DNA of 20,723 nucleotides from Candidatus Omnitrophota bacterium (lineage in GTDB: Bacteria > Omnitrophota > Omnitrophia > Omnitrophales > Aquincolibacteriaceae): positions 451 to 21,173 of the forward strand of contig JAHFHB010000006.1 in assembly GCA_023247135.1 (NCBI GenBank). The letters run 5' to 3'. Under the pieces are notes generated by a model. It was not told the DNA's origin. It saw only the letters and a program-made list of their open reading frames with translations, and made no database searches. A program made the translations under genes and the position numbers. The number at the start of each line of letters is the position of its first letter. Within the stretch, counting starts at the first letter, position 1. Below are positions 7,791-13,989 of this stretch, in pieces.

Positions 7791-9014
7791 TTAGTGAGAC
7801 AACGGAACTTGGGGCGGCTCCTTGGCCAGCGCGGCTTCTGTCGGCAGAAAAGAAATTTGCGTATTCTTGATCGAGACCAGCTTGTCGTCAATGCGCTTAC
7901 GAACGCTGGCAAGCTCCAGCTTGGTATTGCGCAGCACCCGCGAAAACTGATCGCGCAAAGATTCAATGCGCTCGCGCTCGGACTCATTGAAGTCAAAAAG
8001 CGCCAGACTCAGCAAAAAGCGTTGGCTCTCGCGGTCAAAGCGGCGGTGCAGACTGTCGGCTTTCTTGTAGCGGCCATCCACCTGCTGGAGATCGACTTCA
8101 GTCGGATTTTCCCGGTCCACCAGGCGCACCGCTTCATGGGTATAGGCCGCAATCTCATGCGCGCGCGCAGCGACCACATGCGAGAGGCTGTTGATCCAGT
8201 AAGCCAGGCGTTTACGGACAAAAACTTCCTTGTAGCGCACCAGAATATCTTCGGGGCGATCCAGCCGGCCCGACACCACTTCAAATTCAAGCGCCCGCAG
8301 TGAAGGCACCTGAGATTCATTTCCCATGCTGGCCATAAAAAAAACGGAGGTAAGAATAAAAACCCAAAATTGTCCGGCCGTTAGCAGATGCTCGAAAAAT
8401 TTGCCGCTTCCCAGGGGTGCCAGCTCCGAATAGGCCGCAGCCGTCGCAAAGAAAAACGCCGTGTGCACCCAGAAAAGAATGACCGGAAAAAGGCGGCCCT
8501 TCTCGGCGAACTTGATCAGCGCCGAAGGAAACATCACAAAACTCAGCGCCAAAAACCCGCAAAGCCCCGCATAGCCCAGCGCCAAAATCCAGTTCGTGCA
8601 AGCTATAAAAGCAAAGTACCCGGAAACATTGGCCTTGGCGCTCTGCCCGAAAGCCTGCGACGTGACCATGACCAGCACCACCGCATAAAAACCGAAGACC
8701 AGCGCCGCGCGGGTCAGGCCTGAGAAATCGCGCACGCCAAGAATGCGCGTCTGCGCTTTTTCACCTTTTTCAAGAAGTGCCGGCAGGTAAAACCCCAGCG
8801 CCATGACCGCATGAAAGATGCAGATAAAAAGCATTTTTACGGCAAAAACAGAGGCTGCATTGGCCGTCTCAGACACCGCCTTGAAACCAAAGCCCAAAAA
8901 GGTCAGGCCCAGCAGAGCCAACGCCCATTTCTGCAGGCGGTCGCTATTTTCGAGCGCCACTTGAGACTTGAGCCGCTCGGTAAGAAAGGAAGTCCATTCA
9001 GGCTGTTTCATCAT
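7791..9014 (-). CDS. Unrecognised six-helix membrane protein with helical cytoplasmic domain
   Basis: No family is recognised. The 407-residue product has about 27 charged or polar residues, then about six hydrophobic segments (near 28-47, 55-81, 102-122, 132-165, 174-194 and 209-230). The third quarter onward (231-407) is a soluble, strongly charged and apparently all-helical domain that may form coiled coil. It includes SHVVAARAHEIAAYTHEAVR around 278-297 and many Glu/Arg/Lys residues with heptad-like Leu/Ile spacing near 340-385. No catalytic or nucleotide-binding motif was seen. The reading frame is long, has a well-formed promoter 50 bases upstream and shows coding-like composition, so the gene is very probably real. 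A second ATG lies one codon later. It is upstream of fbaB by 97 bases, and co-transcription is possible but not shown. Confidence 0.85.
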   Translation of the reverse strand: MMKQPEWTSFLTERLKSQVALENSDRLQKWALALLGLTFLGFGFKAVSETANAASVFAVKMLFICIFHAVMALGFYLPALLEKGEKAQTRILGVRDFSGLTRAALVFGFYAVVLVMVTSQAFGQSAKANVSGYFAFIACTNWILALGYAGLCGFLALSFVMFPSALIKFAEKGRLFPVILFWVHTAFFFATAAAYSELAPLGSGKFFEHLLTAGQFWVFILTSVFFMASMGNESQVPSLRALEFEVVSGRLDRPEDILVRYKEVFVRKRLAYWINSLSHVVAARAHEIAAYTHEAVRLVDRENPTEVDLQQVDGRYKKADSLHRRFDRESQRFLLSLALFDFNESERERIESLRDQFSRVLRNTKLELASVRKRIDDKLVSIKNTQISFLPTEAALAKEPPQVPLSH

Positions 9015-9071
9015 GAGTCAAACCTCGTCGGTGGATTAAACATTGCCCGGCGCTAACCCGGCTGGTCGTGC

Positions 9072-9100
9072 ATTATAGAACCCCCCTCTCACCCAGGCAA
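9072..9100 (-). promoter_or_regulatory. Predicted sigma-70-type promoter for the membrane protein gene
   Basis: On the minus strand, TTGCCT (9100-9095, 4 of 6) and a perfect TATAAT (9077-9072) are separated by 17 bases. The expected start near 9064 leaves a leader of about 50 bases before the ATG at 9014. This is the best-formed promoter match in the window. Confidence 0.65.
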
Positions 9101-9109
9101 ACTAAAAAA
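9096..9109 (+). repeat. 14-base direct repeat, copy 1
   Basis: GGCAAACTAAAAAA here is repeated exactly at 9235-9248. The two copies bracket a 125-base segment holding a hairpin, as the duplicated target of an insertion would. No transposase is nearby. Confidence 0.7.
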
Positions 9110-9178
9110 CATCCCTTTTTAGCCTACCGATTCATCGTATAGATGACCCGGTCTATTGGGCAGAAAACTCATTTTTGC

Positions 9179-9210
9179 TGCCTACGGCGACGTCACTAGT
9201 CGCCGAGGCA
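9179..9210. other. Strong hairpin A upstream of dapL
   Basis: TGCCT-CGGCGAC pairs with GTCGCCG-AGGCA around the loop GTCACTA, giving 12 base pairs with one bulged A at 9184. No T-run follows on either strand, so it is not a simple terminator. It is part of an unusually structured intergenic region. Confidence 0.75.
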
Positions 9211-9214
9211 TAGT

Positions 9215-9235
9215 CCCTGCGTATAAAACGCAGGG
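9215..9235. other. Strong hairpin B upstream of dapL
   Basis: CCCTGCGT (9215-9222) pairs perfectly with ACGCAGGG (9228-9235) around the loop ATAAA. It starts five bases after hairpin A. The end of the stem touches the second copy of the 14-base direct repeat. Confidence 0.75.
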
Positions 9236-9248
9236 GCAAACTAAAAAA
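9235..9248 (+). repeat. 14-base direct repeat, copy 2
   Basis: Exact match to GGCAAACTAAAAAA at 9096-9109, 139 bases downstream. It lies between hairpin B and the larger structured element. Confidence 0.7.
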
Positions 9249-9283
9249 GCGCAAAAAACAGAGCCTCCAATTTAAGGGATAGG

Positions 9284-9429
9284 CTGAATAAAGGCATGCC
9301 TGTAGGCAGCTCTCGCAGCTGTCCAGAGATGGGTTCCGCCGCAGGCGGATCCGGACAGCGAGAGCGCAGGAGGACGGCTGCCGCTGGAGCAGCCGGACCT
9401 CCGGTGCCGGAAGGCATCCTTTTATTCAG
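9284..9429. other. Nested inverted-repeat element, possible structured RNA, upstream of dapL
   Basis: An outer stem of 17 bases pairs 9284-9300 with 9413-9429, with 16 of 17 positions paired including one G-U and a single C-C mismatch. Inside it are two separate hairpins. The first joins 9310-9315 to 9359-9364 and 9319-9324 to 9353-9358, with a CAG bulge, and is capped by a nine-base stem at 9332-9352 (loop GCA). The second pairs GGAGG-CGGCTGC (9369-9381) with GCAGCCG-CCTCC (9389-9402) around a seven-base loop. A short TGCC/GGCA hairpin (9299-9306) and an alternative GGTGCC-GGAA-GGCA(T)CC hairpin (9403-9419) compete with the outer stem. The layout is a three-way junction. No known RNA family was recognised; it could be a dapL leader RNA, an independent small RNA or a MITE-like palindromic element. 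Confidence 0.65.
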
Positions 9430-9503
9430 AGTTTTCTTTGGCGGCGAATTGCTCGTCTGCGGCTGGAAGTTTAGGCCTCAACCTGTTAAGATGTCCCCCG
9501 TTT

Positions 9504-10727
9504 ATGACACAGATCAATCCCCATTACCAAAAACTTCAGGCAGGCTACCTGTTTCCGGAAATCGGCCGCCGCGTGAAGGAGTTTTCCGCCCAAAACCCGC
9601 AGGCGAAAGTCATCCGCCTGGGCATCGGCGATGTGGTACTGCCCCTGCCGGAAGCCGTGCGCAGCGCCATCAAAAAAGCCACCGACGAATTGGGTGATCC
9701 CAAAACTTTCCGGGGCTATGGGCCGGAACAAGGCTATGATTTTCTGCGCGAAGCCATTGCGCAAAATGATTTTCAGGCGCGCGGTGCAAAAATTGAAGCG
9801 GATGAAATTTTTGTCTCCGACGGCTCCAAATGCGACTGCGGCAATATTCAGGAGATTTTCTCGCTCGATTCCAGAGTGGCCGTCGTAGACCCGGTCTATC
9901 CGGTGTATGTCGACACCAACGTCATGGCGGGCCGCAGCGGTCATTATCAGGACGGCCGCTACGCCAACTTTGTCTACATGCCGGCCACCGCTGAAAACAA
10001 TTTCAAGCCGGCCTTCCCGAAAGAAAAAGTCGATCTCATTTATCTTTGTTCGCCGGCCAACCCCACAGGCACCGTGCTTGATAAAAAAGACCTCGAGGGC
10101 TGGGTCGCATTTGCCAAAAAGCATGAGGCCATTATTCTTTTCGATGCGGCTTATGAAGCGTTCATCACGGACGATTCCCTGCCGCGTTCCATTTTTGAAA
10201 TCCCGGGCGCGCGTGAAGTCGCCATCGAGTTCCGCAGTTTCTCAAAAACCGCGGGCTTCACCGGCACACGCTGCGCGTTCACGGCCATCCCGAAAGATCT
10301 TTTTGCCAAAAATGAAAAGGGCGAGAAGGTTTCAGTGCATGCGCTCTGGCACCGGCGCCACTGCACCAAATTCAACGGCGTTTCGTACCCGATTCAGCGC
10401 GGTGCCGAAGCGGTCTACAGCGCACAGGGCAAAAAAGAAGTCACCAGTCTGATCCATTATTACATGGAAAATGCCCGGCTGATTCTGGCAGGGTTACAGC
10501 AAACCGGCTTGCAGGCTTTTGGAGGCATACACGCGCCCTACGTCTGGCTCAAGACTCCGAATGGCATGAAGTCCTGGGACTTCTTCGATCTGCTGCTCAG
10601 CAAGAGCCATGTGGTCGGCACGCCCGGAGCGGGCTTTGGCCCCAGCGGCGAAGGCTACTTCCGGCTCAGCGCTTTTGGCTTCCGCGAAAACATCCTCGAA
10701 GCTCTGTCCCGCATCAAAAATTATTAA
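9504..10727 (+). CDS. dapL: LL-diaminopimelate aminotransferase
   Basis: This PLP enzyme converts tetrahydrodipicolinate plus glutamate directly to LL-2,6-diaminopimelate, a one-step route to meso-DAP and lysine. Started at the ATG at 9504 it has 407 residues, the normal length, and begins MTQINPHYQKLQAGYLFPEI, as DapL proteins do. An in-frame ATG-like start at 9438 would add 22 unrelated residues. Motifs include LGIGDVVLPLP (39-49), SDGSKCDCGNIQEIF (105-119), YLCSPANPTGTV (180-191), LFDAAYEAFI (212-221) and the PLP lysine in SFSKTAGFTGTR (Lys248). A clear Shine-Dalgarno is missing, with only TAAG at a reasonable distance. It is a single gene here, preceded by 489 bases without a gene. Its stop overlaps the convergent ORF6N gene by 4 bases. 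Confidence 0.95.
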   Translation: MTQINPHYQKLQAGYLFPEIGRRVKEFSAQNPQAKVIRLGIGDVVLPLPEAVRSAIKKATDELGDPKTFRGYGPEQGYDFLREAIAQNDFQARGAKIEADEIFVSDGSKCDCGNIQEIFSLDSRVAVVDPVYPVYVDTNVMAGRSGHYQDGRYANFVYMPATAENNFKPAFPKEKVDLIYLCSPANPTGTVLDKKDLEGWVAFAKKHEAIILFDAAYEAFITDDSLPRSIFEIPGAREVAIEFRSFSKTAGFTGTRCAFTAIPKDLFAKNEKGEKVSVHALWHRRHCTKFNGVSYPIQRGAEAVYSAQGKKEVTSLIHYYMENARLILAGLQQTGLQAFGGIHAPYVWLKTPNGMKSWDFFDLLLSKSHVVGTPGAGFGPSGEGYFRLSAFGFRENILEALSRIKNY

Positions 10728-11299
10728 GAATGAAAACCCATCTTGCGTTTTGGCTGTTGAGGCGCCAACGGGGGCGATGTAAGCAAAGGCTTTATTTTCT
10801 CATAAAGATCCTTCAATCCCACGTTATGTCCTAAAAGAACCTTCTCTATTTCCGAAAGTCTTTTTTCCAAAATCTGGTTCATGACAAAAATCTCTCTGAG
10901 TCGCACAAAGGCACGTATCACATAGACACTCATCCGGACAGCTTGTTTACTATTCAAAACGTTAGCCGCCATCAAAGAGCCATGTTCAGTAAACACGGCT
11001 GGTGAATAGCGGACATTTCTTTTTGATGCGGTCGCAAATTGCGACCGCATCAGACCATCCTTCAAAGCAGCGGCTTGCGTTCTCAACTGCAATAATTCCA
11101 GCGCCTCGCTCGGTGTGAGACGAAATGTAAAATCGCTTGGAAATCTCGCGCTATTTCGTTTGACCTGCTCATTAAGTCTCTTGGTTGGAACACCATAAAT
11201 TTCAGCCAAATCATGATCGAAAATGACCTTCTGACCCCGAATTATAAAAATTTTAGTTTCTATAACTTCTTCCGGCTTCTTCAAGATATGTTTGGACAT
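10724..11299 (-). CDS. ORF6N domain protein (phage antirepressor type)
   Basis: The 191-residue protein starts at the ATG at 11299, which has a GGAGGG site a few bases upstream; a longer frame reaching 11380 would add 27 unlikely residues. Residues 12-100 match the ORF6N pattern: IETKIFIIRGQKVIFDHDLAEIYGV, then LNEQVKRNSARFPSDFTFRLT, and RYSPAVFTEHGSLMAANVLNSKQAV at about 97-121. A helical tail (MNQILEKRLSEIEKVL, 140-155) and a Pro/Lys-rich end follow. ORF6N is a DNA-binding domain related to KilA-N, found in phage antirepressors and in many stand-alone bacterial genes. No phage structural or integrase genes are nearby, so this is probably a domesticated or solitary copy. A perfect 12-base-pair palindrome lies inside its coding sequence. 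Confidence 0.88.
   Translation of the reverse strand: MSKHILKKPEEVIETKIFIIRGQKVIFDHDLAEIYGVPTKRLNEQVKRNSARFPSDFTFRLTPSEALELLQLRTQAAALKDGLMRSQFATASKRNVRYSPAVFTEHGSLMAANVLNSKQAVRMSVYVIRAFVRLREIFVMNQILEKRLSEIEKVLLGHNVGLKDLYEKIKPLLTSPPLAPQQPKRKMGFHS
11025..11051. repeat. Perfect 12-base-pair palindrome inside the ORF6N gene
   Basis: GATGCGGTCGCA (11025-11036) and TGCGACCGCATC (11040-11051) are exact reverse complements around AAT. The segment encodes residues near LMRSQFATAS, at the variable junction before the conserved RYSPAVFTEHG block. It could be an operator-like site for the protein itself or chance. Confidence 0.6.
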
Positions 11300-11341
11300 A
11301 GAAAACCCTCCGTTTTGGTTAGGAGGGTAAGGCGGGAATAA

Positions 11342-11429
11342 CACACCGCAAACAGCGGTGTGCAAGACCGTCCCTGTCACCTGACAGGGACGGGATCTTC
11401 CGGCTTTTGCACGGGACGATGAAATCGTC
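11342..11429 (-). other. Three hairpins in the predicted ORF6N leader
   Basis: CACACCGC/GCGGTGTG with loop AAACA (11342-11362), CCGTCCCTGTC/GACAGGGACGG with a four-base loop (11368-11393) and GACGAT/ATCGTC (11415-11429) follow one another between the predicted promoter and the start codon. The second contains GACAGGGAC, also seen at 346-354. They could act in attenuation or be repeat-derived. Confidence 0.55.
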
Positions 11430-11460
11430 TCACAACCCTTGTGGTTATCAAACTGATCAC

Positions 11461-11489
11461 ATTATAAAAAGTCCAGATCCGTTATGCAA
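11461..11489 (-). promoter_or_regulatory. Predicted promoter for the ORF6N gene
   Basis: Minus strand: TTGCAT (11489-11484, 3 of 6) and a perfect TATAAT (11466-11461) with a 17-base spacer. It would give a leader of roughly 155 bases containing three hairpins. The call rests on sequence match only. Confidence 0.5.
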
Positions 11490-11512
11490 GTGCTCAACGA
11501 ACCAGCATGGCA

Positions 11513-12226
11513 CTATTGGAAACGCGACTCAACCTTCCGAATATGCCCAGCCTTTTCTTGAGGAGTCAGCCTGGAATCATTTTGATCATTTCTTCGATTC
11601 GTATATTGCACAAATTTTGGAAAGCCTGCGTGCTTCGCATCCGCATTGACAAGCTTCCCATTTTCAATCCCGTAAACCGAATAGGCATAATAATTATGCT
11701 TCTCCCCTTGATAAAAACTTCCCACAATGACTTCAGCACGGCCATCCCCGTCCAGATCCACAAAATCCTCAGGCCCCGCGCCAAAACTCTCGTAGTGGAT
11801 ATGTTCATACCGGATCAGAGAGCTCTTTAAATAAATATCTACCACCCCAAAGTGCGCGCCCAACCCTGCGCCACGACTGCTTGAAAATACGATTAGATCC
11901 AAAAATCCATTTTTATCCAGATCTGCCTGATAAACCTGCTCCACAAAAAAATCCGCCGCTTCGTCAACCTTTGCTAAAACCGTATCCCCGTCTTGCAGCA
12001 AAAAACTATACGCATCTTCCGCATGCTTCAACCGAATGACCAACTTTCCATCCCCAGAAAGAAACTCAGTCTGCCCATCCTCAAGCAGCAACTTGGCCTG
12101 AAACTGTTTGGGCGCACCTTGCTTGAAAAAGTAAGGTGGGTATTCTTCAAAATAAGCAAATGCGGGCCGCCCCACCAACCAAAAAGCACATGCCGCAAAA
12201 ACAAAAATCTTCTTCAAGGCCATCAT
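11513..12226 (-). CDS. Secreted protein with FG-GAP/VCBS-like repeats
   Basis: The 237-residue product has a clear signal peptide (MMALKKIFVFAACAFWLVG, cleavage probably after the AFA at residues 22-24), so it is exported. Two acidic Gly-containing loops, DLDKNGFLDLIVFSSS (102-117) and DLDGDGRAEVIVGSF (157-171), follow the D-x-D-x-[DN]-G pattern of FG-GAP/VCBS repeats. In known proteins such loops bind calcium within a beta-propeller blade. Two copies are too few for a full propeller, so the fold may be partial or divergent. A GAGGAG site at 12235-12240, 8 bases before the ATG at 12226, supports the chosen start. The last 30 residues are charged and probably disordered. The role is unknown; it may bind a surface ligand or carbohydrate. 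The palindromic repeat block begins about 35 bases upstream. Confidence 0.78.
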   Translation of the reverse strand: MMALKKIFVFAACAFWLVGRPAFAYFEEYPPYFFKQGAPKQFQAKLLLEDGQTEFLSGDGKLVIRLKHAEDAYSFLLQDGDTVLAKVDEAADFFVEQVYQADLDKNGFLDLIVFSSSRGAGLGAHFGVVDIYLKSSLIRYEHIHYESFGAGPEDFVDLDGDGRAEVIVGSFYQGEKHNYYAYSVYGIENGKLVNADAKHAGFPKFVQYTNRRNDQNDSRLTPQEKAGHIRKVESRFQ

Positions 12227-12261
12227 CGCGATTTCTCCTCGTCATTCCCACAATCCACCTT

Positions 12262-12427
12262 CCCCATGTCATCCCCGCAATGTTTTGGCGGGGATCTCAG
12301 AAAAATGAATAGCCGGATTTCAATTCATCGGCGGACTTACCTGTCCCCCGTCTTGGTACCTGGCACCATCTGTAGATTGGCGCTTGGATTCCCGCCAAAA
12401 CATTGCGGGGATGACATGGGGGACAGG
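12262..12427. repeat. Composite palindromic element (34-base arms)
   Basis: A left arm at 12262-12295 and a right arm at 12388-12421 are reverse complements over 34 bases with one mismatch. Each carries the common GTCATCCCCGC-type REP motif. Inside, CCTGTCCCCC (12340-12349) is complementary to GGGGGACAGG (12418-12427). GGTACCTGGCACC at 12355-12367 resembles one arm of the 58-base repeats. The whole looks like a nested extragenic palindromic element. Confidence 0.8.
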
Positions 12428-12459
12428 CTACTTTTTGATAGTTAGCTCGAAAAGTAGCC
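12426..12459. other. Hairpin next to the antitoxin gene end
   Basis: GGCTACTTTT (12426-12435) and AAAAGTAGCC (12450-12459) are exact reverse complements. On the plus strand CCC and six Ts follow, so it is terminator-like in that direction, although the adjacent genes run on the minus strand. For the minus-strand transcript it lies just after the antitoxin stop and has no U-run. Confidence 0.5.
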
Positions 12460-12467
12460 CCCTTTTT

Positions 12468-12722
12468 TCAGCTTTGCGCAACGCGGTGAAGAATTTCCGA
12501 AATGAATGTTTGATATTTTACACCCAGTGTCGCGGCTTTTTGTTTTAGATTCGCAAGATCCTGACTATTCACCCGGATATTCAAAACCGCATTCTTTTTT
12601 CGCGCAGAAATCGCTGCCGCAATCTTATCAAACTCTTCCTTCGGAAGAGGCCCGTACTCCCCACGCGCCGAGGACTCTTCAATGTCCCGCTCATTTTTTG
12701 TCAGCCTGATGCGTCGCTTCAT
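12468..12722 (-). CDS. RHH antitoxin, BrnA/CopG-like
   Basis: This small 84-residue basic protein has a charged N-terminal half (KNERDIEESSARGEYGPLPK) and a C-terminal ribbon-helix-helix at about 46-83. The strand is AVLNIRVN, with helices beginning SQDLANLKQKAATLG and YQTFISEILHRV. Such proteins dimerise through the strand, bind an operator and neutralise the partner toxin with the other end. The start overlaps the stop of the upstream toxin-like gene by four bases (ATGA), a typical coupled toxin-antitoxin arrangement. With the toxin first, the order is the one usual for BrnT/BrnA pairs. Assignment to the pair is by pattern and neighbourhood. Confidence 0.8.
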   Translation of the reverse strand: MKRRIRLTKNERDIEESSARGEYGPLPKEEFDKIAAAISARKKNAVLNIRVNSQDLANLKQKAATLGVKYQTFISEILHRVAQS

Positions 12723-12991
12723 AAATGACCCTTTTTATATTCTTTTGTCCAATACCGGCTCGGGAAAAGCGTTTTCAAATAAACACCCCCGGGAACGGCC
12801 ACGAATGGGATCACCCACACATAGCCTCTCCGCTCCATCAAAAGTAGTGACTGATGATCTCGTTTCGGATGCTGCCGCACCGTAATGAACTTCGCCGCCA
12901 ATAACTCCTCGAATGAAACCCCGCGCGTCTTCTTAAGACGGCGGTTTTTTGTTTCATCCCATCTGATTTCTACCTGATCAGAGAATAGCAT
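12719..12991 (-). CDS. BrnT-like (DUF497-type) toxin
   Basis: The 90-residue protein opens with VEIRWDETKNRRLKKTRGVSFEELL, which matches the WD-x-x-K-N-x(4)-K-x-x-GVSFEE pattern of BrnT/DUF497 toxins. These have a RelE-like fold and act as ribonucleases that inhibit translation. The remainder, HPKRDHQSLLLMERRGYVWVIPF followed by LKTLFPSRYWTKEY, matches the usual ending with strand-rich YVWV and a basic SR-x-x-TK motif. Basic residues suited to RNA binding are retained, so the toxin may be active. No clear Shine-Dalgarno is seen before the ATG at 12991. Immediately upstream the DNA is unusually AT-rich (about 12995-13070), a likely promoter and autoregulation zone. Confidence 0.8.
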   Translation of the reverse strand: MLFSDQVEIRWDETKNRRLKKTRGVSFEELLAAKFITVRQHPKRDHQSLLLMERRGYVWVIPFVAVPGGVYLKTLFPSRYWTKEYKKGHL

Positions 12992-13272
12992 GGCTCAAAT
13001 GTATATACAATTGTTATAATTATTGATGCATTAAATTTAAACTAATATTGATAATATAGCATAATTCAAGACAGGGCCGCAAGGAATACCGCTCGATAAA
13101 ATTGCTAAGAACTCTTGGGTTTGGCGCTTTTTGAAAAACACCGCCAGCAGGAAGCCATTGAAAGAGCGGCCCTTGAAGATTTCGCGTGCATTTGGGGTGG
13201 CATCCTCTAAAATAGCTGCAACCCCGCGCCCCCAAAAGGCCCGGGGAATTCATTCCGGATCCTCTTATCACC
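12992..13272. other. Intergenic region: AT-rich promoter zone and possible coding remnant
   Basis: The 281 bases between the divergent toxin and tsaB genes start with about 75 AT-rich bases containing TATAAT on the plus strand at 13015-13020, without a good -35. The rest returns to GC-rich composition. No well-formed tsaB promoter was found, and tsaB has only a weak ribosome site. Confidence 0.4.
13037..13249 (-). pseudogene. Possible protein-coding remnant, CaiB/BaiF-like ending
   Basis: A minus-strand frame of 70 codons lies between an in-frame TGA and a TAA and has no suitable start codon. It contains FKKRQTQEFLAILSSGIPCG followed by PVLNYA (about 13058-13126). This echoes the FKTRTRDEW...GIPCGPV pattern of family III CoA-transferases. 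The match is short and by eye only; it may be chance, or the decayed end of a transferred gene. Confidence 0.2.
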
Positions 13273-13989
13273 ATGTCTAATATTCTTGCACTAGAAACAT
13301 CAAGCCATGTCTTGAGTGTGGCGATTCAGAAGGGGCGCTTGAAGCCGCTTGAAATCCGGGTTGGCGGGACCTTGCGCCATGCCGAATGCCTGCTGCCGGC
13401 AGCGGCTCGTCTTTTGAAACGGCTGAAACTCAAACCGGCGAATATCGGTGCGTGCCTGCTCGGCGTAGGACCGGGCTCGTTTACCGGTTTGCGGGTGGGG
13501 TTTGCAACCGTGAAAGGGATTTTGCGGGCTAAAAAAATCCCCTGCTACGGCGGCCTGAGCCTTGATCTCATTGCGGAAAATGCCGTACTCCCGGAAAAGA
13601 GCCGCTTGGCGGTCTGTCTAGATGGCGGCCGTGAAAAATTATTCGTGCGTTTTTATGGGCGCGCCAAAGGCGTGTGGAAATCCAAAGGCCGGGTTCAGGT
13701 TTTAAGTTCCGCCGGGCTTGCGGCCGCGCTTCAGCCGGGCGATTACGTCAGCGGCGATGCTTTGCGCCGTAACGGCGAGGCTCTGCGAGCGGCCGCGCCG
13801 GAAAAAAAATGGACCGCTTTGCCCGAAAAAGACTGGTATCCTAAAGCGGTCACGCTCATCCGCTGGCTGAACGAAAAAAAGCCGGCGCTCAGGCGGCTGG
13901 AAAAGCCGGCGGATTTTGTGCCGAAATATTTTCGCCTGTCGGAACCCGAGGAAAGGAAAAAGCATGCCCCGGCCGCAGCGCTCTGCTGA
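13273..13989 (+). CDS. tsaB: tRNA t6A threonylcarbamoyltransferase complex subunit TsaB
   Basis: TsaB (YeaZ) scaffolds TsaD and TsaE in transferring the threonylcarbamoyl group to A37 of ANN-reading tRNAs, an essential cytoplasmic function. The 238-residue protein shows the ASKHA-fold signatures: ILALETSSHVLSVAI at 4-18, LRHAECLLPA at 34-43, and the diagnostic GVGPGSFTGLRVGFATVKG at 64-82. The C-terminal half is more variable, as in other TsaB proteins. Length is typical (about 230). The ATG at 13273 fits the conserved N-terminus, but the ribosome site is poor. The last 26 bases overlap alr, so the genes are coupled. tsaD and tsaE are not in the window. Confidence 0.92.
   Translation: MSNILALETSSHVLSVAIQKGRLKPLEIRVGGTLRHAECLLPAAARLLKRLKLKPANIGACLLGVGPGSFTGLRVGFATVKGILRAKKIPCYGGLSLDLIAENAVLPEKSRLAVCLDGGREKLFVRFYGRAKGVWKSKGRVQVLSSAGLAAALQPGDYVSGDALRRNGEALRAAAPEKKWTALPEKDWYPKAVTLIRWLNEKKPALRRLEKPADFVPKYFRLSEPEERKKHAPAAALC

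Noticed and set aside
9369..9419. Bacterial SRP (4.5S) RNA, suggested by the GGAA loop and GCAGCC text
   Set aside because: The invariant SRP internal loop (GUCCGGAAGGAAGCAGCC-type) is not present in either orientation.
9015..9503. Lysine riboswitch upstream of the lysine-pathway gene dapL
   Set aside because: The conserved L-box core (AGAGGUGCG-type) was not found on the plus strand, and the hairpin arrangement is a simple three-way junction rather than the five-helix lysine riboswitch.
9296..9697. A plus-strand open frame through the structured element and the start of dapL
   Set aside because: It overlaps dapL in another frame and half of it comes from the palindromic stems, giving Gly/Pro/Arg-rich text without a ribosome site.
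10724..11299. Remnant prophage around the ORF6N gene
   Set aside because: No integrase, structural, lysis or replication phage genes are seen within several kilobases; ORF6N genes often occur alone.
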